DNA of 13,222 bases from Obelidium mucronatum. Lineage: Eukaryota; Chytridiomycota; Chytridiomycetes; Chytridiales; Chytriomycetaceae. The notes below the pieces were generated by a model. That model saw nothing but the letters and a program-made list of their open reading frames with translations. It had not been told where the DNA came from and searched no databases. Location of the stretch: the NCBI GenBank assembly GCA_025765595.1, contig JAIVFH010000600.1, forward strand, positions 1-13,222. Reading direction: 5' to 3'. This document shows positions 1 to 9,300 of the stretch, piece by piece (the stretch's first letter is position 1; the number at the start of each line of letters is the position of its first letter). The position numbers were made by a program, and so were the translations under genes.

Positions 1-2274
1 ACTTTCGCCAACGCGCCCTGATTGAAGTCGAATATTCGCAGAAGCTGTCTAAATTGGCAAAGCCACACAAGGACGAAATCACGCGTTTGGCGACAGACAA
101 GAAGGGGTCTGTGGCCGTCAACCGCGCTCTATTGTCAAGCTCTACGCTACAGGCTTGGTCTCAGCTTCTGAATGAAACAGACAGCGCAGCCAAGGTACAC
201 GCGGAGCTTGCTGAGAAAATGGACGCGGAAATCAAAAAAGCCGTTAAGCTAGCCCACGCAGACTTGGACATGAGGCTGAAAACTAAATTCGAGGAAATCA
301 AGAAAGCAACCGGAGACTTTGCAAAAAGGAATAGTCTTGTTGGATAAGGTGTATTTTTATTTTTACTGTGATGATATCCGTGTCTTGAACCAAGTGACGA
401 ACAATTCTTCTTGCTGCAAGGCAAAGGATAAAATTTGAGGCAGATAAAAAAGCCATGGAAACGGCGCAATCGAATTTCGAAAAGCTTCTTAAAAATCCGA
501 AACTGAATGAAAAGGATGTGGAAGTGGCCAAAGTCGAGCTGGACAAACGTCGGACTACAACAAAAAACTCAATGACTGTGTACCAACAAGCTCTTAGTAG
601 GCTCCCTGTTTGATGATTTATTGCCATCGAGGTTATGAACTGACAACAACACCCAAAATAGTCGAAACAAATGTGAAAAAGAACACAACATACATGCAAA
701 TAATACCACAGCTTCTCAATGAAATTAATAACGACGACCAGGCCATTCGTATATCGGCATTCAAGTCGGCTTTTGAAAAGTACTATTCATTAATCAGTGA
801 ACAGCAACCGAAGATCCAGAGCGGCTTGGATGCAATGAACACTGTCTCTTCGTCGATTAACGGGGCCCATGATTTAGAAGCAGCAATTAAAAACATGAGA
901 ACTGGAGAGCCATTTCCACCAGATTATATGTTTGAAGAAAAGCCTGTCTATGAAATTACAGGCAAGAGGCTTGGCAGAAGCCCGTCTGCAATTCGGAGCG
1001 AGGCAAGTCAATGATTATTAAAAACACGTTTATTTTAAATCGTTTGGATAACAAATTTTTTACAATAGAAGGACGAAGGCGGAGACGCACCGATTCTCTC
1101 CATGCCCCACAAAACGGGTAAAAAAGCTGCCCAGGACAAACTCAAGCAGTACGAGCGCGAACTGACAGAACTAACACAAAAACTACAAAGCCTCGAAAAC
1201 ATGTTTTCTGTATATGAGATTTATACCGAGAAGGACGCCAAAGACCCTCGCTACATTCAACAACTGCATGAGCAAAAGGAATTTCTTGAAATCAGAATCA
1301 CAAACACGCAGCTCAAAAAACACGGACTTCAAGAGTACATTGCGCAAGCAGATGGACTTGCACCACCACAGCTTCCAAAACAACTCGTTGGAAAGAAGAT
1401 TCAAACTCCACAAAGGGAAGCGTTATCCCCCACGAATTCAATTGCCGTCTCGAGACAAGCTTCCATGTGTCCAACTCCGACTATTCCCAGTGTCTCTGTG
1501 CTTGGTGTCAAGTCTGGTCCAATCTCGCCAGTTCAGGACGAGCTTCCAAACTTGGATGATGATAAACCTCTTTCGTCACTGAAAACCAATGCTGTTCCTA
1601 TCACACCTATTATAATCAATGAAGCCCCCCCTGTTATAGTTGCAGTGGAAAACGAAGACGACTGGACATGGCATGGCAATGCTGCGCCAAGCCCTTCCAC
1701 CCAACTTAGTTTTCAGCCCAGTATCGCAGCCAACTCGACCACCACCACCACCACCACCACCAGTACTTTGAAAGATCCCATCCAACTCAATCCACCCAGC
1801 ACCTGGACAGATTGGGGGGCCTCGCCTGCCTCACTACAGCCCCAACAAGAACAACAACAGCCCCTTCAACCAACATTATTTGATTTGAAAATATCAAGTA
1901 CCAGTGCAATCAATGGTGGCTCTGGGTTGAATCCTTCAGCCACGGGGAACTTTGTTTATACTAGTACTGCTGCGAATCCAATGAATGTTAGTGACTTGCA
2001 TTTGCCGAGGTCGGCTTATGATGCTGGAAGCACGCCAAAGATTCTGTCTGAGGGCGATGTGGTGCCATTGATTGACGGTGGTGGAGGTGGTGGTGGTATG
2101 ATCAATGGAAACACGCTGTTTGGTGCAATTGGTGGTGGTGGTGGTGGTGGTGGTGGTGGTGGTGGTGGCGGTGGTGGCACAAACCATGTAGGAGTTTTGG
2201 GTTGGGGAGAATTGGAAGTGGAAAACGGGTGGGGCACTTCCAGCGCTGAGGGAACTAAAAATAGTTTGATTTGA
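1..2274 (+). CDS. F-BAR and HR1 domain protein (CIP4/Bzz1-like), 5' partial
   Basis: This is the 3' part of a gene whose start lies left of the window. Reading opens in frame at position 3 with a typical F-BAR helix (FRQRALIEVEYSQKLSKLAK). Exons: 3 to about 338, about 440–596, 662–1002 and 1069–2274 (stop TGA). The second and third exons continue the F-BAR helices up to the MQIIPQLLNEINNDDQ stretch. The start of exon 4 (about 1102–1380) is a coiled-coil HR1-like region, expected to bind Rho-family GTPases. F-BAR proteins bend membrane and link it to actin, so a role in endocytosis or the cell cortex is likely by family. The remaining roughly 290 residues are low complexity: Pro/Ser, eight Thr, Gln-rich, then sixteen Gly. 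No SH3 domain is visible, although CIP4 and Bzz1 relatives usually end in one. Introns 597–661 (65 nt) and 1003–1068 (66 nt, GC–AG) are phase-consistent. The first junction (about 334–443) is unresolved. Confidence 0.8.
1003..1068 (+). other. GC–AG intron in the F-BAR gene
   Basis: The exon ends ...AGC GAG and the intron opens GCAAGT, which matches the usual donor except for C at position 2. It ends in TTTTTTACAATAG. Removing these 66 nt joins two phase-0 exons and bypasses the in-frame TGA at 1012. The only nearby GT, at 1007, would put the downstream HR1 exon out of frame. GC–AG introns are a known minor class handled by the U2-type spliceosome. Confidence 0.75.
1738..1761 (+). repeat. ACC trinucleotide microsatellite (8 units)
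   Basis: Eight tandem ACC codons encode a run of eight Thr in the disordered tail of the F-BAR protein. The run is in frame, so unit-length changes would alter the protein without a frameshift. Confidence 0.9.
2131..2178 (+). repeat. GGT trinucleotide microsatellite (16 units)
   Basis: Sixteen GGN codons (nearly all GGT) encode a poly-Gly tract near the C-terminus of the F-BAR protein. A shorter GGT/GGA run at about 2077–2097 encodes another Gly stretch. Both are likely to vary in length between strains. Confidence 0.9.
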
Positions 2275-2424
2275 AAACCTTTTTTACTAAATTCGATATA
2301 CTATGCATATATTCGATCTCTTTTGTTTTTTTTTTTGTTCTTGAGTTGAGTTTCACCAATTTGCAAGAGAGAAAAGGAGGATGCGTCAAGCTGGCAATAG
2401 TGTAAAGGCCAACGACACGTAAAA

Positions 2425-2590
2425 TTACTCTTTGGAATGATATCATTGCACCAAGTTCCAAGAAGAGTGGCGAGTTAAAAAATTTGGTGATATTGGGAGT
2501 ATGCAATTGCAGTGCATACTAAATTTAGCTATCACACTAAATAGAACAGATACTACATTTGATCTTAGCCTTTATGGCTTGAGGGATCGT
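2425..2590 (-). ncRNA. U2 spliceosomal snRNA
   Basis: Read on the minus strand, the RNA begins near 2587–2590 with ACGATCCCTC, close to the yeast U2 5' end. Stem I follows (AGCC/GGCT, 2576–2579 with 2567–2570). Next comes the near-invariant block GGCTAAGATCAAATGTAGTA (2551–2570), which ends in the GTAGTA box (2551–2556) that pairs with intron branch sites, and then TCTGTTCT. Stem IIa is six perfect pairs (2537–2542 with 2523–2528, 8-nt loop). Stem IIb is eight perfect pairs (2513–2520 with 2498–2505). An Sm-type site AATTTTTTAA lies at 2475–2484. A 3' hairpin (2456–2461 with 2432–2437) fits the stem IV position. The order and spacing match U2. It supports splicing of short introns like those in the neighbouring genes. 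The 3' end is approximate (2420–2430). Confidence 0.92.
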
Positions 2591-2618
2591 GGGTTTTTTG
2601 AGGGACACAACTGCTTGG

Positions 2619-2641
2619 TATTTATCATTTCTGAACACGTG
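2619..2641 (-). promoter_or_regulatory. candidate U2 promoter elements (AT box and CACGTG)
   Basis: Upstream of the U2 5' end on the minus strand there is a GATAAATA stretch (2619–2626), 29–36 nt before the start, at TATA-box distance. A CACGTG palindrome follows (2636–2641), about 46–51 nt upstream. This is a positional inference; I know of no established snRNA promoter consensus for this lineage. Confidence 0.35.
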
Positions 2642-2690
2642 GCGCAGTCCACAGTTTTGCAAGGAACTAATAACTGCGGACTGCGCAGTT
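2642..2690. repeat. nested inverted repeat upstream of U2
   Basis: Arms 2642–2656 and 2672–2686 are inverted copies matching at 14 of 15 positions, with a 15-nt loop. The right arm takes part in a second, competing palindrome (AACTGCG at 2672–2678 with CGCAGTT at 2684–2690). It lies roughly 50–100 nt upstream of the U2 5' end. Confidence 0.75.
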
Positions 2691-2743
2691 AATAGATACG
2701 TTGAGTAATGAAATGCCAATTTATGCACACAGAGAAAAACGTG

Positions 2744-2767
2744 ATAGCGATCCAAAGGTATCGCTAT
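2744..2767. repeat. perfect 8-bp inverted repeat (hairpin)
   Basis: ATAGCGAT (2744–2751) and ATCGCTAT (2760–2767) are exact inverted copies flanking CCAAAGGT, whose CC and GG could extend the stem. Function unknown. Confidence 0.6.
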
Positions 2768-2956
2768 TGCCATGGATTCTTAGATCTGCTTCTAGGCAAT
2801 AATCATATCATCAATCTAAGTCTCTTGTCTCTTTGGGATTTTATTTTCCTCGTCGATGGAACAGGTTCTGAAATGTCGGGTGTCCCCAAAATTTTTTGAG
2901 TCTGTCATCCTTCTGGGTATGTTAGCATCGAGAAATATCCGTCTGCTAAAAGAGGG

Positions 2957-2964
2957 TATAAAAA
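2957..2964 (+). promoter_or_regulatory. TATA element upstream of tRNA-Leu
   Basis: TATAAAAA begins 38 nt before the first base of the tRNA. Upstream TATA elements help place TFIIIB at tRNA genes in some fungi and plants, which fits this spacing. Position-based inference. Confidence 0.5.
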
Positions 2965-2994
2965 GGGCAAAATAAAATCGCACTAACACTCGTG

Positions 2995-3076
2995 GGGCAG
3001 ATGGCCGAGCGGTCTAAGGCGTCACGTTAAGGCCGTGATCTATTCGTAGGCGTGGGTTCGAATCCCACTCTGCTCA
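2995..3076 (+). tRNA. tRNA-Leu (anticodon AAG)
   Basis: An 82-nt class II tRNA without an intron. The acceptor stem GGGCAGA (2995–3001) pairs with TCTGCTC (3069–3075) with one G·T wobble, followed by discriminator A3076. Box A lies in TGGCCGAGCGG and box B is GGTTCGAATCC. The anticodon stem TCACG/CGTGA (3022–3026, 3034–3038) encloses loop TTAAGGC with anticodon AAG at 3029–3031. The long variable arm (3039–3051) is typical of tRNA-Leu. The first A is presumably edited to inosine so that CUN Leu codons are read. The CCA end is not encoded. Confidence 0.95.
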
Positions 3077-3078
3077 CC

Positions 3079-3082
3079 TTTT
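3079..3082 (+). terminator. Pol III terminator of tRNA-Leu
   Basis: A TTTT run begins three nt after the last tRNA base, the usual minimal RNA polymerase III stop signal. Confidence 0.75.
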
Positions 3083-3216
3083 CGACATCATCGAAACGAT
3101 GCCTCTCATCCCAATCGAACTCTCGTACTAGCATACTCGAGATTCTATCCCCTTTCTCTACTTATATTGTTGTTTGAAGGTGGGTTGCGCGGCTTTTTTT
3201 GTTTTGCGTAAAAATC

Positions 3217-6200
3217 ATGTTGAGACTGTCAACCGCAAAACACTGGACTACAGCTGCACGGCGATTGTGCAATCCAAAAAAATCATTTTACGCTAGTGAT
3301 GCAAGCAACAGCAGCAATAGCAGTAGCAGCAGCAATGGAAAGCCAAAAGATTCGGATGCCCGCGAGCCAGTAGCTTCCATTTCATCGTCACCATCCACCA
3401 ACACGATCTACTCTTCGTCTTCAACAAAGAGGATCTTTGTCAAGAAGCTGCGCAATGGATTGCCGTCTTTCACGCAGAAGGTGTCGATTCGGGGACTTGT
3501 AGGCCCGTCTTCAACACCTGATTTCACATCACGCATTACTGCAGCGAAAGATCTGCCTACACCAGATTTTGACTATGTGGTACATCCAACAACCATGCTG
3601 ACTCTCTCTCATTCCTTGGACGCATTACTGGCAGCACAGATAAATTCTTTACCATCCGTGTCAAGTGGCCTTCTTATCCTATCTTGTCCATACAGAGGCG
3701 CTGACTTATACAGTTGAGTCATCAATCGGCTTCGAGTTTAAGTATTGACGTCCATTCAAAATCTAGCACGATCGCTTTTGGAGCACCACATTTCTACCCA
3801 TCCTGCACCTATTTTATATCTGCATGTGCGACCAGAAGACATTTTCCCGCGTCTCTCCGGCCATGATGTTGTAAATTTCCCACCAATCATTTCACCGGCC
3901 GATTCTGCTGAAGCGACGACAATGAACCCTCCTTCAGGATCTTCAGGAAAGAAAAAAAGTTCTGCCGGAGTCTCCCCTGGATCCATGTTTGGAAACGCAA
4001 TTGTTGTGGAAGTGGCGACAGATGGAACATCAAAGCCAGCGAACATGCCAAAAGGATTTGGTCCCATGCATTTCGGATCCGGTGGTGGTGGTGGTGGTTC
4101 CTCTTCTTCAGGAGAGTTGGAGCCGGATGTTCCATCGATTCCGTATCCATGGTACTCTCCATACATTACCACCCATGGAACTTCACGAGAACCTCGATCC
4201 CTGATGATGCCCAGAATCCAATCTGAATACCCACGCAGCGATTTCCATGATCTCATTCATAAAGGATTTGACGCGTTTTTCCAATCCATCAAGGAATTTC
4301 AAAGTCGCCAACCAGGGAATTTACCCATTGTTGTGTACTTTGAAGATTTATTGGATCTCGTCACGCCTGATTCCTCGGATTTGGAAGAATGCGAGCTCGT
4401 CAATAGTTTTGCAGGTGCTCTTTCCAAATGCCGGGAATCGGGAGTGCCGATTGTTGTTGTTACTGGGAGTACACCTTCAACGAGAGCCAAATTGGCAGAT
4501 CCAACCAGTAAATCGAATGGGAGTGCGTTGAATCCGCTGACGAGTCTTGTGAAAGCCATCAAAGGGGCGAGTGCTGGTTCGGGGTCTGCGTCCGATTCCT
4601 CAAGTGGCGGGGCGTCTGGTGCTCGAAAGCAGAAGCCAGTCAAATTTTACACAAAACTTGATGATTATATTGGGCCAGTTACTATTCCAGTATATCCACC
4701 TGTTCATTTGGGCGCAGTTGCTTTGACTGCGTTTCAGAGGCGAATGAAAAAGGATTTGAGGGAGCAGTTTGTAAATGTGAACCGAAGGGAAATCGAATCA
4801 GTGTTTCGGCCATTTTTTTCGGATTGGGAAAGCGAAAAGGAGGTGGAAGGCCAAGAAAACAAAGTCATGTGGGAGAGCTGGTTGGATATAATTTTGAGTC
4901 CCTCCAACCGGGCAAGGAAAACTTTGGAGGAAAAGATTCTGAGTCCTGGAGAAATTGAAGAAATTCTTTTGTATGCTGTTGGGCATTCTAGATTGCGAAA
5001 ACGGACGACTGGAAATAGTACACCTTCATCCTCGATACAACTGGAGGATTTGCAGGCAGCAGTTGATGTGTATGCAGGAAATGTTAAAACCTTGGGAGCA
5101 ATAAGCGCAGGAGCTGAGGTTCGTCGACTGCACCGATAATATCAAAAAATCTAATCATATGATTTTATCTCGCAAGTTTGCCGGCGTCTTTGCGAATCCT
5201 GCAGACCATCTTACACTCACTAAACACGAATCAGAAATTTTGAAGGCGTGCTTAATCAAGCCATCGGATTTACATGCCTCTTTCAAATCAATTGGGGGCC
5301 TTGCCAAAACAAAACAAGTAATTGAAGACTTGATTCAATTGCCCCTGATGCGTCCCGAGTTATTCTCATTCGGAGGTACAGTTTCCCATTAACAGCATGA
5401 GCTCCGCATTTAAACTCACTGCATCAAAATTCAGTCTTGAAACAAAGTACAACCGGACTTCTTCTTTTTGGACCTCCAGGAACAGGAAAAACGCTTCTCG
5501 CCAAATCCATTGCCAGTTCATCCGGAGCAAACTTTCTCAACATCCAAATGTCCTCAATCCAATCCAAATGGGTTGGTGAAAATGAAAAAAATGTGAAATC
5601 GATTTTCAGTTTGGCAAGGAAGTTGAAACCATGTGTTATATTCGTTGACGAGATTGACGCTTTGCTAAAAGTTCGTGTGAGAGATCAACCACATTGGGTT
5701 ACGAATACGATTAATGAGTGGATGCTAGAGGTTTGTTGCGTTTCCCGAAAAAGATGGAAACGATTCTTACCATTAATTTTTCCAGTGGGATGGGATCAAC
5801 TCGAAAGGAAGTGATGGTATCATTGTCGTTGGTGCAACCAATCGACCCTTTGACTTGGATGAAGCAGTCCTTCGTCGTCTTCCTCGGCGGCTGTTCGTCA
5901 GTTTGCCGGATGCCACAGAGAGATACTCCATTTTGGACTTGATTCTTGCAGAAGAAACGGTCGAGCCAAATCGTGCAAGTGTCCTCCAGCATGTTGTGGG
6001 AGAAACGGAAGGATTCAGTGGAAGTGACTTGAAAAATCTATGTATCGCTGCTGCATTAGGAAGTGTGAGGCGTGTGCTTGATGAAGAAAAAAGTGGCGTT
6101 GTCGCGGCATCCGCGGGTGGAACGAGAGGACGGGTATTGAAGCAGCAAGACTTTGTGAATGCATTAGAAAGTGGAGATGTGGTGCCAAGTTTAAGTGATA

Positions 6201-6328
6201 AAGCTGAGTTGATGAAGGAATTGGTTAAATGGGATAAGTTGTATGGAATTCGTGCTGGGGGGAGGAAAGACAGTGGAGGTTGGGGTTTTGATTTGCAGAA
6301 GCAGAGTATCGTATCAACTTCAATGTGA
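3217..6328 (+). CDS. mitochondrial AAA ATPase, long Msp1/ATAD1-like form
   Basis: Five exons: 3217–3712, 3767–5118, 5177–5375, 5435–5730 and 5786–6328, giving 961 residues. The introns are 54, 58, 59 and 55 nt. The start ATG at 3217 gives [18 protein letters not shown], a basic amphipathic presequence typical of mitochondrial import. After a Ser-rich linker, a central region (about 4300–4480, [13 protein letters not shown] and [10 protein letters not shown]) looks like a degenerate, non-catalytic ATPase-type fold seen in this family. The AAA module begins at [20 protein letters not shown] and contains Walker A GPPGTGKT (about residues 695–702), Walker B VIFVDEID (about 750–757), sensor-1 Asn in GATNRP (about 800) and arginines in RRLPRR (about 811–816), so it should be active. 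Msp1/ATAD1 proteins extract mislocalised membrane proteins; whether this long form shares that substrate is unknown. Intron 1 could alternatively be 30 nt (acceptor at 3742), adding eight residues. Confidence 0.87.
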
Positions 6329-6377
6329 TTTATTTTCGCGCAATACATTCGTTTTGGGAGGCTTCTAAGCTTTTCTG

Positions 6378-9300
6378 TCAAAACCCTCGGTAACCATTCT
6401 TTTCCCACCAATCTATGTCTTTTGGTTCATTCGATATCTGCTCTTGGCTTTTATGTTGTTTTGAGTGCTCCTGCGGATGATGCAACAGCTCTTGGCTTGT
6501 GGCTTTTGATTTTCCTTTCTGTACTTTCCCCCCTTTCTTTCCCGAAGATCCTGATTTAATAGATGAGGTCTCATTGTTCAATTTTTCCTTTGACGCCTTG
6601 AGTTGTTCTAAACTTTTACGGACTTGGTATCCCCTGAACGCCGCCTGCACGGTAGTCGCGGCTTCCTCTTCCGTGGATCTCATCAAATCTTGGCTTTCCC
6701 TCAGAGATTTGTTTGACTTGTGGTTTGAGGACAGAGGAATACTACCTCCCATTTCATCCACACTTGACCGCTTCTGCAGCGCGTCCTTTGAACCAAGTTT
6801 TTTGCCCATGCTTTTACGTGTTTTATGGCCTCTAAAAGCAGCCTGAACGGTTGTAGCTGCTTTTTGCTCTTCTTTGGTTGCTCCTTCAGCAGTCAGACTT
6901 AATAGATCTTGGCTACCAGTTCCGACGGGTTCGATAGCTTTTTTAGTCAAATTGCTTAGCGATGAAGATTTCAGTTTCTCTGTGGAAGACTGAGATAGTT
7001 TATCCCGAGACGCCTTCAACTGCTCCAAACTCTTGCGTACTTGATACCCTCTGAATGCAGCCTGAACAGTTGTTGCAGCTTCGTCTTCAGTTGATTTAAT
7101 TAAGTCTTGACTACCTCTTAAAGACTTGTTGGACTTGTGATTTTTAAGCATTACCGATCGCTCTTTTTTGGGGTTAGTGAAATGATCCAAGCTCTTCCCT
7201 TTTCCCAGTTTTTTGCGTGTTTGAAATCCGCGGAATGTGGATTGTAATGCAATCGCTGCTTTTTGTTCTTCTGCTGTTGCATCCGCTGCTGTAATACTCA
7301 AGATATCTTTGGATCCAGAAACTGGTGTTCTATTGGAATGGGAGAACGGGTCTGCAATTTCACCACTTTGCAAGCTATTCTGGCTTCGTGCCAACAAAGT
7401 TTCATCCGCCATTGTGTCATCCTCAATGATTCCAACCTCATCAATGGGCTCGACTTGTTCGCCAAGTGACGGATCTTCGAACTCTTCAGCATATTGCGGC
7501 TGTTCCGACGCTCCAATTTCCTCATAATCATCTTGAATATAATCATCTTCTTGCAGCAATTGGTTTGAATTGGCTGTGGGAATTTCGTCAGCCAAAAATG
7601 GGTCTTCGTGAACAATTTCATTGGTTTCTATGTTCAGAATTTCATCATCCACTTGATCGAAGCTCTCTCGGACAGAGTCGGCCTTTTTAACAGTTGCCAA
7701 ATTTTTGCGGGAGCCAGATAACCTGAGTGCCCCGGATATGCGCGACGCGCTTTCATGGATACTCTTTGAAATGGATTCTCGAATACTGGAGGCTCGGCTT
7801 CCCTTAGATGATGATGGGCGAATAAAGCTTGATACGCTGCTTCGAATAGAAGCTTTGGATGGTACTTCGTCTTCGATTTGTGGAGGAGCAGAGTCCATTT
7901 CAGCAGTTGATGTGGGCATCTCCTGAAAGTCTTCTACACTTGCAACAATTGAATGTGTCGCAGGCACGTCACTGTCGCTTACGATTTCAAAACTTCCATC
8001 AACAGCAGTTGTTGAGGCATCCAAGTCGCCCGTACGGCCGTTTTCCGTTTCCAATCCAACCTCAGTTTCATCAAAAATGCTCCCAACCTCACTCTGACTA
8101 GTACTGCCGATAACACTAATATTAGCGCTATGTCCTTCAATCGCGCCTAATCCGCTATTAATCGGCTTCCATTCACTAATCGAGGCTCCCAAGTCTCCAT
8201 CAATAGCAACGCTTGGCACTTGCGCACCACCGCCGCCACCGCCGCCATCACCGTCTTCTTTTTCCTCCAGAATCGACGAGAAAGATCCGGTGAAACTGAC
8301 AGATCGTCTCAACAACGCATCGCTTGGCATATCTTCACGAACACCTTGAGATACACTTGCACGGGTACTCGCCCCAAAATCGGGCTGTATAGTGCTTGCT
8401 CTAAGATCCCACGCTCGGTCGTCGTCAACCATGGATGCTTTTTTGCTTAATCGAGGACTGGATCCAACTTTGGATTCACTGTCAGACTTGAATACGGGTG
8501 TTTCAGTTATAGCCACATTTGGGTCTGATGACATTAAAATGTTCTCTTGCTGGTCATCTGTGGTTAATATGATGCTTCCTTGTTGAGAGAGTTGGTGTGG
8601 AGGAACTAGGATTTGGTCTTGTAAAGATGAAAGTTGTGCGGTTTCGGCTTCAGTGGCGATTTCTGCTGCTGCTTCTTCGGAGTGAGTTTCGGGTTCCGCC
8701 CCTTGCTCAGAAACAGCCTCCATGGCATTAACCGATGGGCGCTGGAGTACAATTTCCATATTGACACCAATTGACGGCCGTTCGATCGATAAGATTGATT
8801 CTTGTTGTTCAAGTTGATGTATGGATGGCTGCTGGTGAGAATAAATGCCGAACTCTACAAAAAAGAAATGTTAGTGCCACAAAAAAAGAGTGCTACAAAA
8901 AAGGCACAAACAAGAGGAAGTAGTACCTGAATGGCCCCCTTCTTCATTCAAAAGATTTGCATGGCTGTATGACGCGCCTTGATCATACATGTCAATAAAG
9001 ACCTGCGACTTGACAACCTCGTTTTTCGACAGTCCCAACGTCGGAGAAGCATTGCTCCCTCCCCGCACAGGATCCACCACACTTGGGTGATGACTATTCG
9101 CATTTGAATTTCCGCGGCCTCCAGGTCTTTGCCCCACAGTGAATCTACCCACCCCCACTTCTCCCTTTCCAACCTCCCCATCAACACTGTCTTGACTTCT
9201 CTGTCCATCCATATCGCCAACAACGTACGTGGCACTGCCCATACCCGCATTCGATCCACCGCCACCAGTAGAAATCAGTTTGCTCTTGACTCCCTTCATC

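Larger units (their letters stand above)
2591..2994. other. intergenic spacer between U2 and tRNA-Leu
   Basis: About 400 nt with no convincing coding region; the short open frames here lack protein-like composition. It holds the candidate U2 promoter elements, the nested inverted repeat, a second hairpin (ATAGCGAT 2744–2751 with ATCGCTAT 2760–2767), an isolated Sm-like AAAATTTTTTGAG at about 2889–2901, and a TATA element before the tRNA. The two RNA genes are divergent, so it probably carries both promoters. Confidence 0.6.

Noticed and set aside
298..699. Minus-strand open frame across the F-BAR exons
   Set aside because: It overlaps well-supported F-BAR coding on the plus strand and has no recognisable protein features.
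2016..2237. Minus-strand open frame with a long Pro run
   Set aside because: It is only the complement of the GGT microsatellite in the F-BAR tail; the composition comes from the repeat.
2725..2760. U6 snRNA, suggested by ACAGAGA
   Set aside because: The following catalytic region and the downstream U6 sequence do not match.
2501..2899. Three short open frames near the U2 gene
   Set aside because: Two of them overlap the U2 RNA itself and all lack domain-like composition; they start at weak or arbitrary codons.
2889..2901. U5 snRNA on the plus strand, suggested by the Sm-like AAAATTTTTTGAG
   Set aside because: The invariant U5 loop GCCTTTTAC is absent upstream on either strand.
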